DNA from: Vanessa cardui
Lineage: Eukaryota; Arthropoda; Insecta; Lepidoptera; Nymphalidae
DNA length: 64,000 bases
Assembly: GCF_905220365.1 (NCBI RefSeq)
Contig: NC_061125.1
Span: forward strand, 14,587,831 to 14,651,830
Direction of reading: 5' to 3'
The position numbers were made by a program, and so were the translations under genes. Shown here piece by piece: positions 45,437 to 56,049 of the stretch. The notes below the pieces were generated by a model, which was not told where the DNA came from, searched no databases, and saw only the letters and a program-made list of their open reading frames with translations. The stretch's first letter is position 1, and each line of letters starts with the position of its first letter.

Positions 45437-45553
45437 TGGTGGTGGCTTTGTGCAAGACCGCCTGGGTAGGTACCACCCATTCTTCAGATATTTGACTGCC
45501 AAACAACACTACCTGGTATTGTTGTGTTCCGGTTTGAAGGGTGAGGGTGATTG
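45437..45553 (+). mobile_element. SINE family B 5' fragment
   Basis: GTGGTGGCTTTGTGCAAGAC, CCTGGGTAGGTACCACCC and TATTGTTGTGTTCCGGTTTG are present. The match ends at a GGGTGATTGCC junction. Confidence 0.75.
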
Positions 45554-46029
45554 CCGTCACATTGCCTTGTTTTTCTTCAGGCAAAATCATAGTCAGAATT
45601 AACAAAAACGTTTTGTATACTAAAATGTGTAAGATTTAGAAATGTTTTATCATAGTCGAATTACTCGTGTAGTTGAAATATCAAGAAATATCCGATACTA
45701 TACAACAAGAAATATCCGATATAATACAACACTATTGCACTGCACTGTAAACATACATGTGGTATATTAAGATACTTTAATTAAGTTTTTATTTAATTTT
45801 TGTATGAACACCTCCTTTTTAGATGATTAATTTTTATAAGTAGTTTATACTAGACAGCTGTTATCGAACGAAACCGAATGGACGAGTTGATTTTTATTTT
45901 GGAAGTTATTAAAGAAATATGACCTTGAAAAAAGCGCTTGTTCACTACAATCCCACATACATAAATATAATTTTAATTCTAAACGGATAATGGATTAAAA
46001 CTTCGCTGCCTTTGCATCGCTTTTTTATT

Positions 46030-46085
46030 CGAATCTTTAATAAATATAACGTACTGTAATGTACGTTATATTTATTAAAGATTCG
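46030..46085. repeat. Perfect 25-bp palindrome (hairpin)
   Basis: Arms 46030-46054 and 46061-46085 are perfectly complementary with a 6-nt loop (TGTAAT). The arm begins CGAATCTTTAATAAATATAA. The right arm abuts the repeat at 46086. Confidence 0.9.
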
Positions 46086-46240
46086 TTTTAAGCTATTATT
46101 ACAAATGTTTTATTTCCGAACCGAAACATTAGAGATATTTCGTTTTTCGCTTAAATTTCTCATAATCAAATCGAGACTACATACTTTTCGTCTATTACAA
46201 GTAAACTAAAGTTAAATATATTTTTTTTCATAAAGAAAAT
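46086..46240 (-). repeat. Dispersed repeat, inverted partner of 44482-44632
   Basis: The complement reads through the same blocks as 44482-44632 (GTAGTCTCGATTTGATTATG, ACGAAATATCTCTAATG). A perfect palindrome sits at its outer edge. Confidence 0.6.
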
Positions 46241-46256
46241 AGGAACTAGTTTTCTC

Positions 46257-46539
46257 GGTGGTAGGCTTTGTGCAAACCCGCCTGGGTAGGTACCATCCAC
46301 TCATCAAATATTCTATCGACAAACCGCTAAACAACAGTACGCGGCATTGTTGTGTTGCGGTTTGAAGGTTGAGTGTGCCAGTGAAACTACAGGCACAAGG
46401 GACATAACATCTTAGTTCCCAAGGTTGGTGGTACATTGACGATGTAAAGAATTAATATTTTATACAGCGTCATTGTCTATGGGCGATGGTGACCACTTAC
46501 CATCAGGTGGCCCTTCTCCAACCTATATCATAAAAAAAA
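46257..46539 (+). mobile_element. SINE family B, full-length
   Basis: It runs from CGGTGGTAGGCTTTGTGC to CCAACCTATATCAT and an A8 tail. All internal blocks are kept, with a small internal duplication near 46320 (CAAACCGCTAAACAACAG). Confidence 0.85.
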
Positions 46540-47297
46540 CATATACTGTTCAAGACCTCGACACTGATATTTAAGATCAAAGCTATTTAATTTAATTTTC
46601 TCGTCTTTTGGTTTTCTTGATAGATTATACGATTGAATAGGTTCTCTAAGATGGTATTGAAAGGTGCGATTAGCACATAATGTCCTCTACGCGACTCTAT
46701 CAATTATCGAGTTGTGATAGAATAGTCACTAATACCTATACATACATAGTCTTCTCTACGTTCTTGCAAAATAGATGTAAAGCAGATGAACATAAAAAAA
46801 TTTCATATACTCATCATCAGATATTCACCTCGCCTCATTGCCTCCACTGGTGACAGGAGGGCTGGTTCGTTTTTTGCCCAGAGGATCGGAACTGCGATTC
46901 GACGGGGAAACGCTGCTAGCATTCTTGCCACCATTCCACGCGGTCAAGATTTGTACAGTAACTAGTTTTAGTTCATATTTGTATATATTTAAGCATTTAA
47001 TGTTATTAATTCTTATGTTAATACAGTCATATGAAATGGTATAATCATCAGCATCAAATTTTCGGGTGGCATATATTTTGCCATATATAACTAAAAAAAA
47101 TGTGTCTTTAAAATACGGCTAGCGCTGTAGGATAGAGTAAAAGAGGAGAAGCCTGGTTACTACTCTCGTATGCGTAAGAGAAAAGGAAACTAGACAGACT
47201 GGTAACCCGTAACGCGTTACGTAACGAAGCGGCTTACCTTATAAGAACTTGTCACTTCAATATCATTATTTTATTATCATTAAAAATACTTTTTGAC
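46540..47297. repeat. Unassigned; repeat block at 46840-46955
   Basis: The block GACAGGAGGGCTGGTTCGTT...GCGATTCGACGGGGAAACGC...GCTAGCATTCTTGCCACC is GC-rich and echoes 36185-36300. It is probably a LINE-derived 3' segment. A 68-codon frame over it (46838-47044) looks incidental. Confidence 0.35.
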
Positions 47298-47437
47298 TTG
47301 ACTCATCAAATATTCTACTGACAAGCAGCAGTAATAATTACTTTTAAATTACTATAATTACAGGCACAAAAGGACATGAGAACTTAGGTTCAAAGATTGA
47401 TAGCGCTTTGGGAAACCTAGGACTGACTAACATTTTT
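47298..47437 (+). mobile_element. Degenerate SINE family B copy
   Basis: ACTCATCAAATATTCTACTG, ATTACAGGCACAAAAGGACA and GACTGACTAACATTTTTTTC follow the order of family B with many changes. A family A SINE begins a few bases after it. Confidence 0.55.
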
Positions 47438-47441
47438 TTCA

Positions 47442-47756
47442 GAGCTGAGATGGCCCATTGGTTAGAACGCGTGCATCTTAACCGATGATTACGGGTTTAA
47501 GCCCAAGCAAGCACCACTATATATCTGTGCTTAATTTGTGTTTATAATTCATCTCGAGCTCGGCGGTGAAGGAAAACATCGTGACGAAACCTGCATGTGT
47601 CTAATTTCATCGAAATTATGAAATTGAGCCACATGTGCATTCCACCAATCTGCATTAGAACAGCGTGGTGGAATATGTTCCAAGTGTTTGGAACTCCTTA
47701 ATGGAAGAGGAGGCCTTATCCCAGCAGTGCGAAATTTACAGGCTGTTACGTTTTAC
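47442..47756 (+). mobile_element. Full-length SINE family A (plus)
   Basis: This is the clearest head in the window. GAGCTGAGATGGCCCATTGG with TTAGAACGCG forms the A-box region, and ACGGGTTTAAGCCC is a B box with small changes. The SINE body follows, with GCAGTGCGAAATTTACAGGC and a TTACGTTTTAC tail. A short internal duplication (GAAATTATGAAATTG) lies near 47610. Confidence 0.88.
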
Positions 47757-48438
47757 AGCGCCAATGTTTATCGACAAAGACTATCGCTAATTAATATCAG
47801 ATGGTTCATTTGTTTGTATTATCTATGTATATTATAATTAAAATAACTAAGCTAATGAAAAAGTCACCTCCAATTATTATACTAACAATATGTAGCTTAT
47901 AATTTGTATGGCATGGCAATTGGTAAATACAGCAATTGTTAGCCTTCTATACTATATCATTACTGTGAAGAAAGATCCAATATGGAACATTTTTAAAATG
48001 AGATTTAGCGTAAAAACATTAAACTTCACTTTCCAATATCACCATATTGGCGCTTTAGTTCTTCTTCCACTGATATTTATTTTTGTAATCTCAAAGTGTC
48101 AGTACCAATTCGATATGTTTACGTTTATATACCGCTTGCTGAAACTAAATAGCAGAATTCGATTGATATTTGAATACACTACGTAACATTTGAGTATTAT
48201 CAAGTGAGAAACCAGTTGTCCATGACGCTTGACAATGGAAATGGTATCGTGTGATTTATTGGGAAAATAGCTGGATTACCTACGACTTTGCGGATTCAAC
48301 TTGTGGAGTACGTGCCAAGTTATACATGTTCGGATTAATGATTTTCCGCAAACCATTAAGTTTGCCTATGTTCATTTATTATCAATAGAGACCCGCAGAT
48401 TAATTTATATAAAAAAAAAAAAAACAAAAAGAAAATTC
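47757..48438. other. No gene recognised
   Basis: AT-rich sequence. A 92-codon frame (47908-48186) has hydrophobic stretches (LVLLPLIFIFVIS) that could suggest a membrane segment. It has no family match or splice context, so I do not call it. Confidence 0.35.
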
Positions 48439-48660
48439 ACATACATTACTTCAATCACAATGTAAGTAGCTAAAGCACTTGTGTTATGGAAAATCAAAAG
48501 TATCGACGGTACCACGAACACCCAGACCCATGACAATATTCTATATTGTCTAAAGAATTTTCTACATCGACTCGGCCGGGAATCGAACCTCGAGAATTAA
48601 ACCTCGGAGTGGCGTACCCATGAAAACCGATATATACACTAGTCGACCACGAAGGTCGTC
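48439..48660 (-). mobile_element. SINE family C (minus)
   Basis: The complement carries the GACGACCTTCGTGGTCGAC head, GGTTCGATTCCC, a GACAATATAG-like body and GTACCGTCGATACTTTTGAT through ACACAAGTGCTTTAGCTAC. It pairs with copies at 31048 and 54730. Confidence 0.8.
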
Positions 48661-49538
48661 AGATTAATTTATGTAATATTGAAAATAAAATAAAAAGCAT
48701 GAAAGGTATTTAATTTTAAGCTGATTTTATCAAAAGGAGGTTCAGTATTCGACGCATGTTTGCTACGAACGTTTATTATAATTAAAAACATTTGTATGAA
48801 ATAATTAATTTATTTTATTTATCTTCAATGTTTAATAAGCGTTTTCGAGGAAAGATCTGAAATCAAATTCGTAGAATAACTGTTTAAGCTGGCGGGATAA
48901 AAACGACTTAAAAAAGCTTATAACCTTTATTCGATTATGTTTAAATAAAAGCTTTATTTGACAATATATTCGCATGGTAACACTAACAACATTATTGAAT
49001 AAATAAACACCAAAGAAAATGTAAGGAAATAACGAGAATATTATGCGTGAATACATACATACATGTATTGAATTGCTAACGACAAAATATTCGAGTTCAT
49101 CGTACAAAGTTTGTGAATAAGATATTTTTTTATGCTTACATTGACGTATACAGAACAAGACAACCTTTATGTAAAGTATACATTACATTCAAGAATCATG
49201 TGGCTCTTATATATTGTATAGAACTAGAAGAATCTCTATTTTGATATGTTAGCCTAGCTGCTGAGTTAAACTAAAGAAATAGCGTGTTGCAAATGTCAGG
49301 CTTGTCATCATTAAAGTTGCTTTCAAACGCGGGCATGTTAAGTGCACACTCCGACATTACAGCCCACTGAAAAGGTTCAAGTAGGACAAACATAGATGAA
49401 AAAAATGTATTTATATGCTTCATTATACATTGAATTAATCAAATTTGAATTATGATTGTGATGATTCTTAATGTTAAACAACTATAGTGATCCTACCGAA
49501 CGGTTAGATTCAGACCAATGACTTTACGTAGTTTCGAA
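48661..49538. other. No gene recognised
   Basis: AT-rich sequence; a 108-codon minus frame (48832-49158) has no recognised motif. Confidence 0.35.
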
Positions 49539-49653
49539 GCTACGAGTGTGTGTGTGTATGTTGTGTGTGTGCGTATGAGCGTACGTGCGTGTTTGTGAGT
49601 GCATACATGCGTGCATGCTTGGGCGGGCGCGCCCGAGCAGCGTTTGCGCGCGC

Positions 49654-49691
<38 letters not shown>
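49539..49691. repeat. Complex (TG)n / alternating purine-pyrimidine tract
   Basis: TGTGTGTG stretches frame a mosaic of GCGTACGTGCGTG, GCATACATGCGTGCATGC and GGGCGGGCGCGCCCGAG, then GCGCGCGCGATTG and 17 or more TG units. The tract is nearly all alternating purine-pyrimidine, with an unusual GC-only palindrome (GGGCGCGCCC) in the middle. Confidence 0.95.
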
Positions 49692-49695
<4 letters not shown>

Positions 49696-50914
49696 GATCG
49701 TTAATACTTATATCATTTATCAATATATATGGACTATGTTGAACATTTCTCAGAAGTTCCATATTACATTTAAATTTAAAAATTGAATAATTCTTACTAC
49801 TTATTAATAGCTGATTATAATTATTTCGGTATGATATTGAAATATAAAAACCTAAACAGAGGATCATCGATTATAACAGAACCATCTAGCAACCGTTGGA
49901 TGACAAGTCATTTGTCGACCTCTCCTCAAGACAAGTGTTATCAAGTGAAGTGACAACCATAGACACGTGCTCGCGTTTTAAATTCAAATAAGAAAATCCT
50001 ACGCGTCCTGGCATATTGATACTGGAAGGCTGTTTGCCAAATTCCAATGAATATTGATGATTTTAGATAACGTGATTTATGTGAATTTTAGGGTTACTTC
50101 ATGTTATAATAAAAAACCTAGAAGGCTTATAAATTTGAGTTATATTATAAAACTGATGAGTTTAGTTTAGCAAATGACTACAGGTGTTTGATTGCTCATT
50201 TAACGAGAAAAGCTATACAGTATATAATCTACGATATATAGGGGCGGATTATTATGGAAAAGTTACAAACACGAGGACTTTTTTTCCTTTTGAGAAATCG
50301 CATCGCAAGCGGTAAGTAACCGTTTACCTGTTTAAGTTTCGCAAATATCATGACTGACATGACATGATATTTGATAAACCAATGCTAGTAAACATTTTCA
50401 AAAATCAATTAAAATGATAGATATATAAAAATAGTGGACTCGCACCTAAAAAAAGCCAATTGATTATTCTCTTTGGAACGAAATAGTTTTACGCGGCTTA
50501 CTTACAGAGTGAACTGGCAGAAATCGTCACGTCACGAGTAAAGCGTCAGTGACGTCACAGGTAACTTTTCCAACTCTTCCTTTTGGTTTTGTCTTTCTCT
50601 ATGCTCTATATAAAAACGAATGTCATGGGTTATATTTTCATCTACCCTCGAAAGTATGATATTAAGCTCAGAAAATATTCTTCTCTGATCTATACCAAGC
50701 TGAGGAGGCCCGATCGCTTCGACGGCTCGAACAAACCATGTCGATCCTGGCGAGCACTTGGCCTTTTATAACAAAATTGTGTAAGAACTATTCACTCATT
50801 CACACCTATTTGTGGACGTCAAAATATTTCAAACAAATTTATCAGAATTCACTAAATATTATTAATTTAATAATCAAACAGTTTTCAATCATTAAAATAA
50901 TCAGATTTTAAATT
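49692..50914. other. No gene recognised
   Basis: AT-rich sequence; the 62-codon frame at 50583-50771 is unsupported. Confidence 0.4.
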
Positions 50915-51080
50915 AACATGGTTATTTTTATTATTAAAGTTATTAATTTCGGGATATTTACCATGTTTTTGTTCGGTGGAGCTCGGTATTTCGGCATTAT
51001 CTACGAATGTCTTGTTCACGGGAGTCTCGTCATGGTAAATATCCCGAAATTAATAACTTTAATAATTAAAATAATCATTC
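50915..51080. mobile_element. Fold-back hairpin MITE, best copy
   Basis: Arms 50915-50964 and 51031-51080 are near-perfect inverted repeats of about 50 bp (ATTAATTTCGGGATATTTACC and complement), with a 66-bp loop containing CGGCATTATCTACGAATG. This is the most complete member of the family also seen at 4909-5093. Confidence 0.85.
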
Positions 51081-51570
51081 TGGATACGAGTTTTTCTTAA
51101 AAAGGTTTTCCGACGATATATTTAATTTTATTTAAAATAATTTATTTAGATATTGTTTTAATTTAGGCGGAATTTTCAATTACAATTTTGTCCTTACCAT
51201 TTATTTATTCTCAAACGTTGCAAATTTATTTCATTATGTTTGTTATTATTACATAACATATAGTGAAAGCAAGTACGTTCCAACCGCGCGTCCCTTGATA
51301 ACTCTTATTTTTATTTACGAGAACATTGAAAAACGTATTCCTTAAGGGAGTGATAGGGGCAAGTATTCATAAAAAATACGAGTACAAACCAACATTTTGA
51401 AGCATTCTGTTTATCGCCACCCGCATCACGAACGAAATGCTTCAACGATGGTTTTAAACCTTTTACTATGACGTAAACAAGGTTTCGTGTCGTAAAAAAC
51501 TACGTTGATTAAATCATCTTATACATTTTATGATTATAATAATGAATTTTTAGTAAACTAAAGTAACTAA
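51081..51570. other. No gene recognised
   Basis: AT-rich sequence without exon or repeat matches. Confidence 0.4.
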
Positions 51571-51848
51571 TGCTAAGGCCTCCCCTCCCATTAAGGAGAG
51601 AATGCCTTAGCATTATTCACAGGTTTGGAACATATTCTACCACGCTGTTCCAATGCGGATTGGTGGAATACACATGTGGCAGAATTTCGATGGAATTAGA
51701 CACATGCAGGTTGTGTGTTTGTTTTCCTTCACCGCCGAGCATGAATGATGAATTATAAACACAAATTAAGCATATGTGCTTTCCTGGGTTTGAACCCGAA
51801 ATCATCGGTTAAGTTGCACGCGTTCTAACCACTGGGCCATCTCAGCTC
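51571..51848 (-). mobile_element. SINE family A with internal hairpin (minus)
   Basis: The body, B box (complement of GGGTTTGAACCC) and A-box region (CCACTGGGCCATCTCAGCTC) are present. The 3' tail block is replaced by an insertion creating a perfect 12-bp inverted repeat: TAATGCTAAGGC (51568-51579) and GCCTTAGCATTA (51604-51615). Confidence 0.82.
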
Positions 51849-52860
51849 TAGAATATAATTTTTAGAAGGAATTATAAATTAACGTTTTATCGAATACAAA
51901 GTGTTTGTATGCTCCTCAGAATCATGTCTTATAAAGATCAAAATTATTATAAGACATTATTGTGTAAAATTTTGTATGGAAACATAAGCTCTATCACTTT
52001 TAATCCAATAGGGCCGAAGAGAAATCGAGCAGAATCCTTATGTTTCCGGCCATGAGAATGTTAACACCGTCAAATAGATTCCGGACTTATCATTTTCCCT
52101 GACCTTGGGTTTGTTTCGAGATCCGTGGACTTATAAGACAGCCAATGAATCAAAAAATAAATATAATACCACAGTTTGAATAGCAATAAAAATGAACCGG
52201 AAAAAATACGTATTTTTTCAGCTAGATCCAACATTATGTCGACGCGATAGGCGACATTCGACTATACGGAGGGATTAACAACGTTATGATGGATTGCTCT
52301 AGTCTGTTGCCATTTCTTCACTTTATCGCTTTATTTTTTATGGCCGGAAAATCTCAGATACACTTATTCAGGCTGGGTTTTGTGACGTCTATAAAATGTA
52401 GGTTACAAAGATTAAGCTCGTTTTATTTCGTATGGTTTTATTATCGTTTGATCTAAGCCAGATAAGCGAATGGGATCATATTGTTCATAAGCCTAGCATA
52501 AGTTGTGTAATTATTTCGAGAATCAGAACTTTCTCTGAGCTATAGAGTCAATAGATTTACGTAATTTCCAAGCATGTAGTAACAAGTACAGTACTACTAA
52601 TTTTCCAATTGCGGCGTACTAGTAGGCGGTCGGAAATACCTTGACATAAAAACTCAATAGCAAAACCCAGGACATGTCGATTAGCTTTATTTTAAGTCGG
52701 CTACTAAGTTGAATGACTTGAAAGAAATTACTTATGGGGATAATATGTGAATTCTAATTTCTAAGTTTTTTTTTCTTACTATGCTACCTGGAAAATATTT
52801 ACACAACATGGAAAAAGATAATGATTTGCCTAACTGTTGAAATATTACTGAAGTTAATAT
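51849..52860. other. No gene recognised
   Basis: Moderately AT-rich sequence with no supported exon or repeat. Confidence 0.4.
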
Positions 52861-52902
52861 AATCGAAGAAATTCTTAATACACATTAAGAATTTCTTCGA
52901 TT
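52861..52902. repeat. Perfect 19-bp palindrome (hairpin)
   Basis: AATCGAAGAAATTCTTAAT (52861-52879) is perfectly inverted at 52884-52902 with a 4-nt loop. Imperfect pairing continues outward (GAAGTTAATAT with TTATTAACACTTC). Confidence 0.9.
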
Positions 52903-53479
52903 TTATTAACACTTCTACTTCAGTCTAACTGTCTGAGATATATAAATCATAGCACTTTTATTTCTGCATATAAGATATCGATATTTAAAAACTGTTCATT
53001 TTATTATCTTGCTAATGGTTTTATGTTAATAAAAAAGAAACAAAAATTTTCGACACGCAAATATTCGGGCAATAAAATACGCACAAATTACATTATTATC
53101 ACACAGTTCCTTACAAAAATAATCATTGAAACAAAACATTTCATTACAGCGGCATTTTTATTCACTCGTGGAATTTCCCCTCTGGTCCGTAACTGTGGGA
53201 ATATAACCATATGCTTTTACTAGGATTAAAGGTAAATGGCTTTGCAGATTAGCCTCTTTTTCAATATGTCGTTGTGCACATTTTTTTAGAGACATTGTTT
53301 GTTTATTTTTTTACATATAGTATGAAGGTTTTGGTATAGTAGATTTAAAATATTAATGGACGAAGCTGTATACGGTGAACCGATTATTAATATTATCACC
53401 CTGATTTCGTCCACTCCAGAAAAACTAAAGAAAGTCCAGACTTCTGAATTTCACCTTCAGAAACCATAGATATCCAAAA

Positions 53480-53670
53480 TCCACAACGGCACAATTTTTA
53501 AGACATTTTTAACTCGCACAGACACTCTATGGAACAAGCTTTCTTCGGCGGTTTTTCCAAAACGACGACGTACGACTTGGGGAACTCTTTCCTTGATTCC
53601 TATCAGTATGATGACCATGAGCAATGCTAATCTCTTTCCATCAGGCGAGCTTCCGCGTTTACCATCTTTG
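53480..53670 (+). pseudogene. LINE ORF2 C-terminal remnant
   Basis: The plus frame reads RTDTLWNKLSSAVFP, then after a frameshift a YDLGTL-like segment. This is the LWN-L--VFP pattern near the C-terminus of jockey/CR1-like LINE proteins. It is homologous at DNA level to the fragment at the right window edge (CTCTATGGAACAAGCTTTC versus CTCTGCGGAACCAGCTTTC). It is frameshifted and isolated. Confidence 0.5.
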
Positions 53671-53680
53671 ACCTAAAAAA

Positions 53681-54523
53681 GAATATACGTAATATTACAA
53701 CGCACAAGTGTGTGGGCAAACACAAGTGGAATTTTTATTCCATCACTCACATAATTCAAGGAGAAAATAATATCTATACGGTTAGCAAGAGTTCGAGTAT
53801 GGAACAACTTTCCTTAACGTGCTTTCCGGGAACAGAAGTGTACATTACGAACTCGCAATATCAGGGATGTCATTGCGATATTTTGTTGGAAAAACCCAAT
53901 TACTGTTTATCTGCCTGACTTGAAGTTTGATCCCAGAACCTCGGGATCACAGGAATTTTACCTAGCCCACAGAGCAACGATGAAAACTAATTATCTAAAC
54001 AATCACGTAAAAACTTCGACAATCAATCATGGGAATCTTTTTATGGCGGATTTTATACAGTACACGGTACCTATTGGTACCACGATACCAGCCTGTAAGG
54101 TTTTATTTTGCTCCGCAATTATTGGATAAAACTTATTATCCAGTAAATTATTATTTTCCATATTGCTAATTTTATATAAACGTCTTTCATCATCATACTT
54201 TTCATATTCAAACAGATTATAGATAAGTATAAATGCATAAGTTTGAAGTTATGCATGATAAGACCTAACAACTTGAACTGTGGCATGTACCTAAGTTCTA
54301 TATTATGGTGCAATAACCGACCATTGATAAAGGATTCTGTGGAAATTCACGAGCTTTTAGAACAGAACTTCAGTCTCGAGAGAGTGACAGTTACTTGGAA
54401 ATCAATGTTATAAGTAAATAATTTATTTAATATAATTTAATCTCAATAGCTAAAATGTTATTATGATTAGTAATGCTTAAAACTATTACTTTATAAAATT
54501 TTCTGACCTTGAAGGTAAGTAAG
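53681..54523. other. No gene recognised
   Basis: Two adjacent short frames (53712-53918 and 53920-54129) look incidental, with no motif. Confidence 0.35.
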
Positions 54524-54595
54524 GGAGATGGCCTAGTGGGTAGAACGTTTTAATCGTAACCGAAGGCCTTGAGTTCAAAATCAGACAAGCGTCAC
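54524..54595 (+). repeat. Isolated tRNA-like SINE head
   Basis: GGGAGATGGCCTAGTGGGTAG with AACG fits the family A A-box region, and CTTGAGTTCAAAATCAGAC is a damaged B box at the right spacing. The sequence after it is not SINE body. It is probably a decayed family A copy. Confidence 0.5.
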
Positions 54596-54729
54596 ATAAT
54601 TATTATTTAACAAATTTATATTTGTAATCAAAAACTCATATCTTAGTAGAAGATCCAAAACATTGATAGCAGCGTACCTTGGAGAAGCGTAGCGGAATAA
54701 ATAATACCCTCAAAAGAATGCAATTTTGA

Positions 54730-54948
54730 AGACCTCCGTGGTCGGTCGTGGTGCACGTCGATTTTCATGGGTACGCCACTCCGAGATCCCGCGATCGATT
54801 CCCGGCCAATTTCTACGTTGTCTTGGGTCTGGGTGTTTGGTACCGTCGTTACTTCTGATTTCACATTACACAAGTGATTTAGATACTTACTTTGGGATCA
54901 AAGTAATGCATGTGATGTTGTCCAATATTTAAAATTAAAAAAAATTAT
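54730..54948 (+). mobile_element. SINE family C
   Basis: A GACCTCCGTGGTCGGTCGTG head and a GCGATCGATTCCCGG B-box region are followed by TTGTCTTGGGTCTGGGTG, GTACCGTCGTTACTTCTGAT and GTAATGCATGTGATGTTGTC, with an A-rich end. Confidence 0.82.
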
Positions 54949-55472
54949 AAACATGAATGTAGCGATATTACAATATGTCATTAAGTCGCGTCATTTTACA
55001 TTTCGTTCGAATTTTAAAACAACGATTATCTGGCTTCATGGAAAGCAATATAACATCTCGCTGCCGTTACAAAATGCTCGTACATCCAGAGAATAATAAT
55101 TGTCCGGCGATACAGAACGCTGGCTTGTAACCGAAATACAATGAGTGTAGCCAAAATGCAATCATCATCAAGTACATTCCCGATGCATAATCGATTCGGC
55201 ATACACTCATCGCTTCTATCTGTGATTTACGTAACCGTTCCGCACGCATCGTTCCATATCGTTCATTTACATATACTTTATCATTCAAATCATTTCATTT
55301 TCATTCATTCAAGTACTTTGAAGACTGGAAATTGTCTGCGTATTTTTAACACTACAAATTGACTTTATATTATTTATAAATATATAAATAGATAAATAAC
55401 CCGACCATACCTGAATTATCTCAAAAAAATATTTTCTTTATATATTTGTCCTTCTATATGTATAGTCCTAAG
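54949..55472. other. No gene recognised; upstream of plus-strand exon candidate
   Basis: AT-rich sequence. Its last ~40 bases are T-rich (TTTGTCCTTCTATATG) and end in CTAAG, a plausible acceptor for the exon at 55473. Confidence 0.4.
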
Positions 55473-55684
55473 AATACCTCGTTCTACCCGAGCGATTAGC
55501 ACTTGCTGGGCTAGAGTACTGCTCCATCCAACTATCGCTGACCCTGGCCTATCGTCACTGTTCAACGCCTCCGCATAACACGTACGCCTTCTTGAGCCTG
55601 GAGATGCACCTGGAGCTTTCAGTGCGGCTCACCAGCGAGATGGGTCACCACAGTCCAGACTACAGTCCGATATCCTCTAAACCC
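55473..55684 (+). CDS. Candidate host coding exon, unknown protein (plus)
   Basis: A 212-nt block is sharply more GC-rich than its surroundings, bounded by a CTAAG acceptor (AG at 55471-55472) and a GTAAGA donor (GT at 55685-55686). One frame is open across it: two bases completing a codon, then 70 codons. The frame meets a stop (TAA, 55469) just upstream and TGA (55691) just downstream of the splice sites. The translation looks protein-like, with a Leu-rich segment (GLEYCSIQLSLTLAYRHC) and a LEMHLELSVRLTSEMGHHSP part that may form a helix. I recognise no family. It would be an internal exon, phase 1 in and phase 0 out. It might alternatively be a transposon relic. Confidence 0.45.
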
Positions 55685-55710
55685 GTAAGATGACTTGGGA
55701 CGGCTAGTTA

Positions 55711-56049
55711 TCTATACTAATAATATAAAGAGGAAAATTTTGTTTGTTTATTTGTAATGAATAGGCTCAAAAACTACAGGACCGATTTAAAAAAACCTTT
55801 CACTATTTGAAAGTTACATTATTCGCGAGTAACATAGGCTAAATTTTATTTTCGAAAAAATTTAGTTCCAAATGATAGTTGGGTTTTTCCGACACATGAT
55901 GTAAAAAATCAACCAGAGTCATTTTTTTACTTCTATTTATTTAATTATATTCTTTTTTGTCTTTATGAGTTATTTTGATTTTCTTTTGAGATACATAATC
56001 CTGTCACAAATCAGAAATCTACGGGGACGAAGTCGCGGGCAAAAGCTAG
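55711..56049 (+). mobile_element. Non-autonomous Helitron, 339 bp
   Basis: It begins TCTATACTAATAATATAAAG and ends GCGGGCAAAAGCTAG. The base before is A (55710) and the base after is T (56050), which is the A|T insertion site of Helitrons with 5' TC and 3' CTAG. A GC-rich block (ACGGGGACGAAGTCGCGGGC) precedes the end. No ORF is present. Confidence 0.7.

Noticed and set aside
47908..48186. 92-codon hydrophobic frame as a membrane protein
   Set aside because: AT-rich codons give Phe/Ile/Leu-rich translations by chance; there is no splice context, Kozak-like start or family match.
49493..49867. 124-codon minus frame with THTHTHTH
   Set aside because: It arises from the (TG)n tract.
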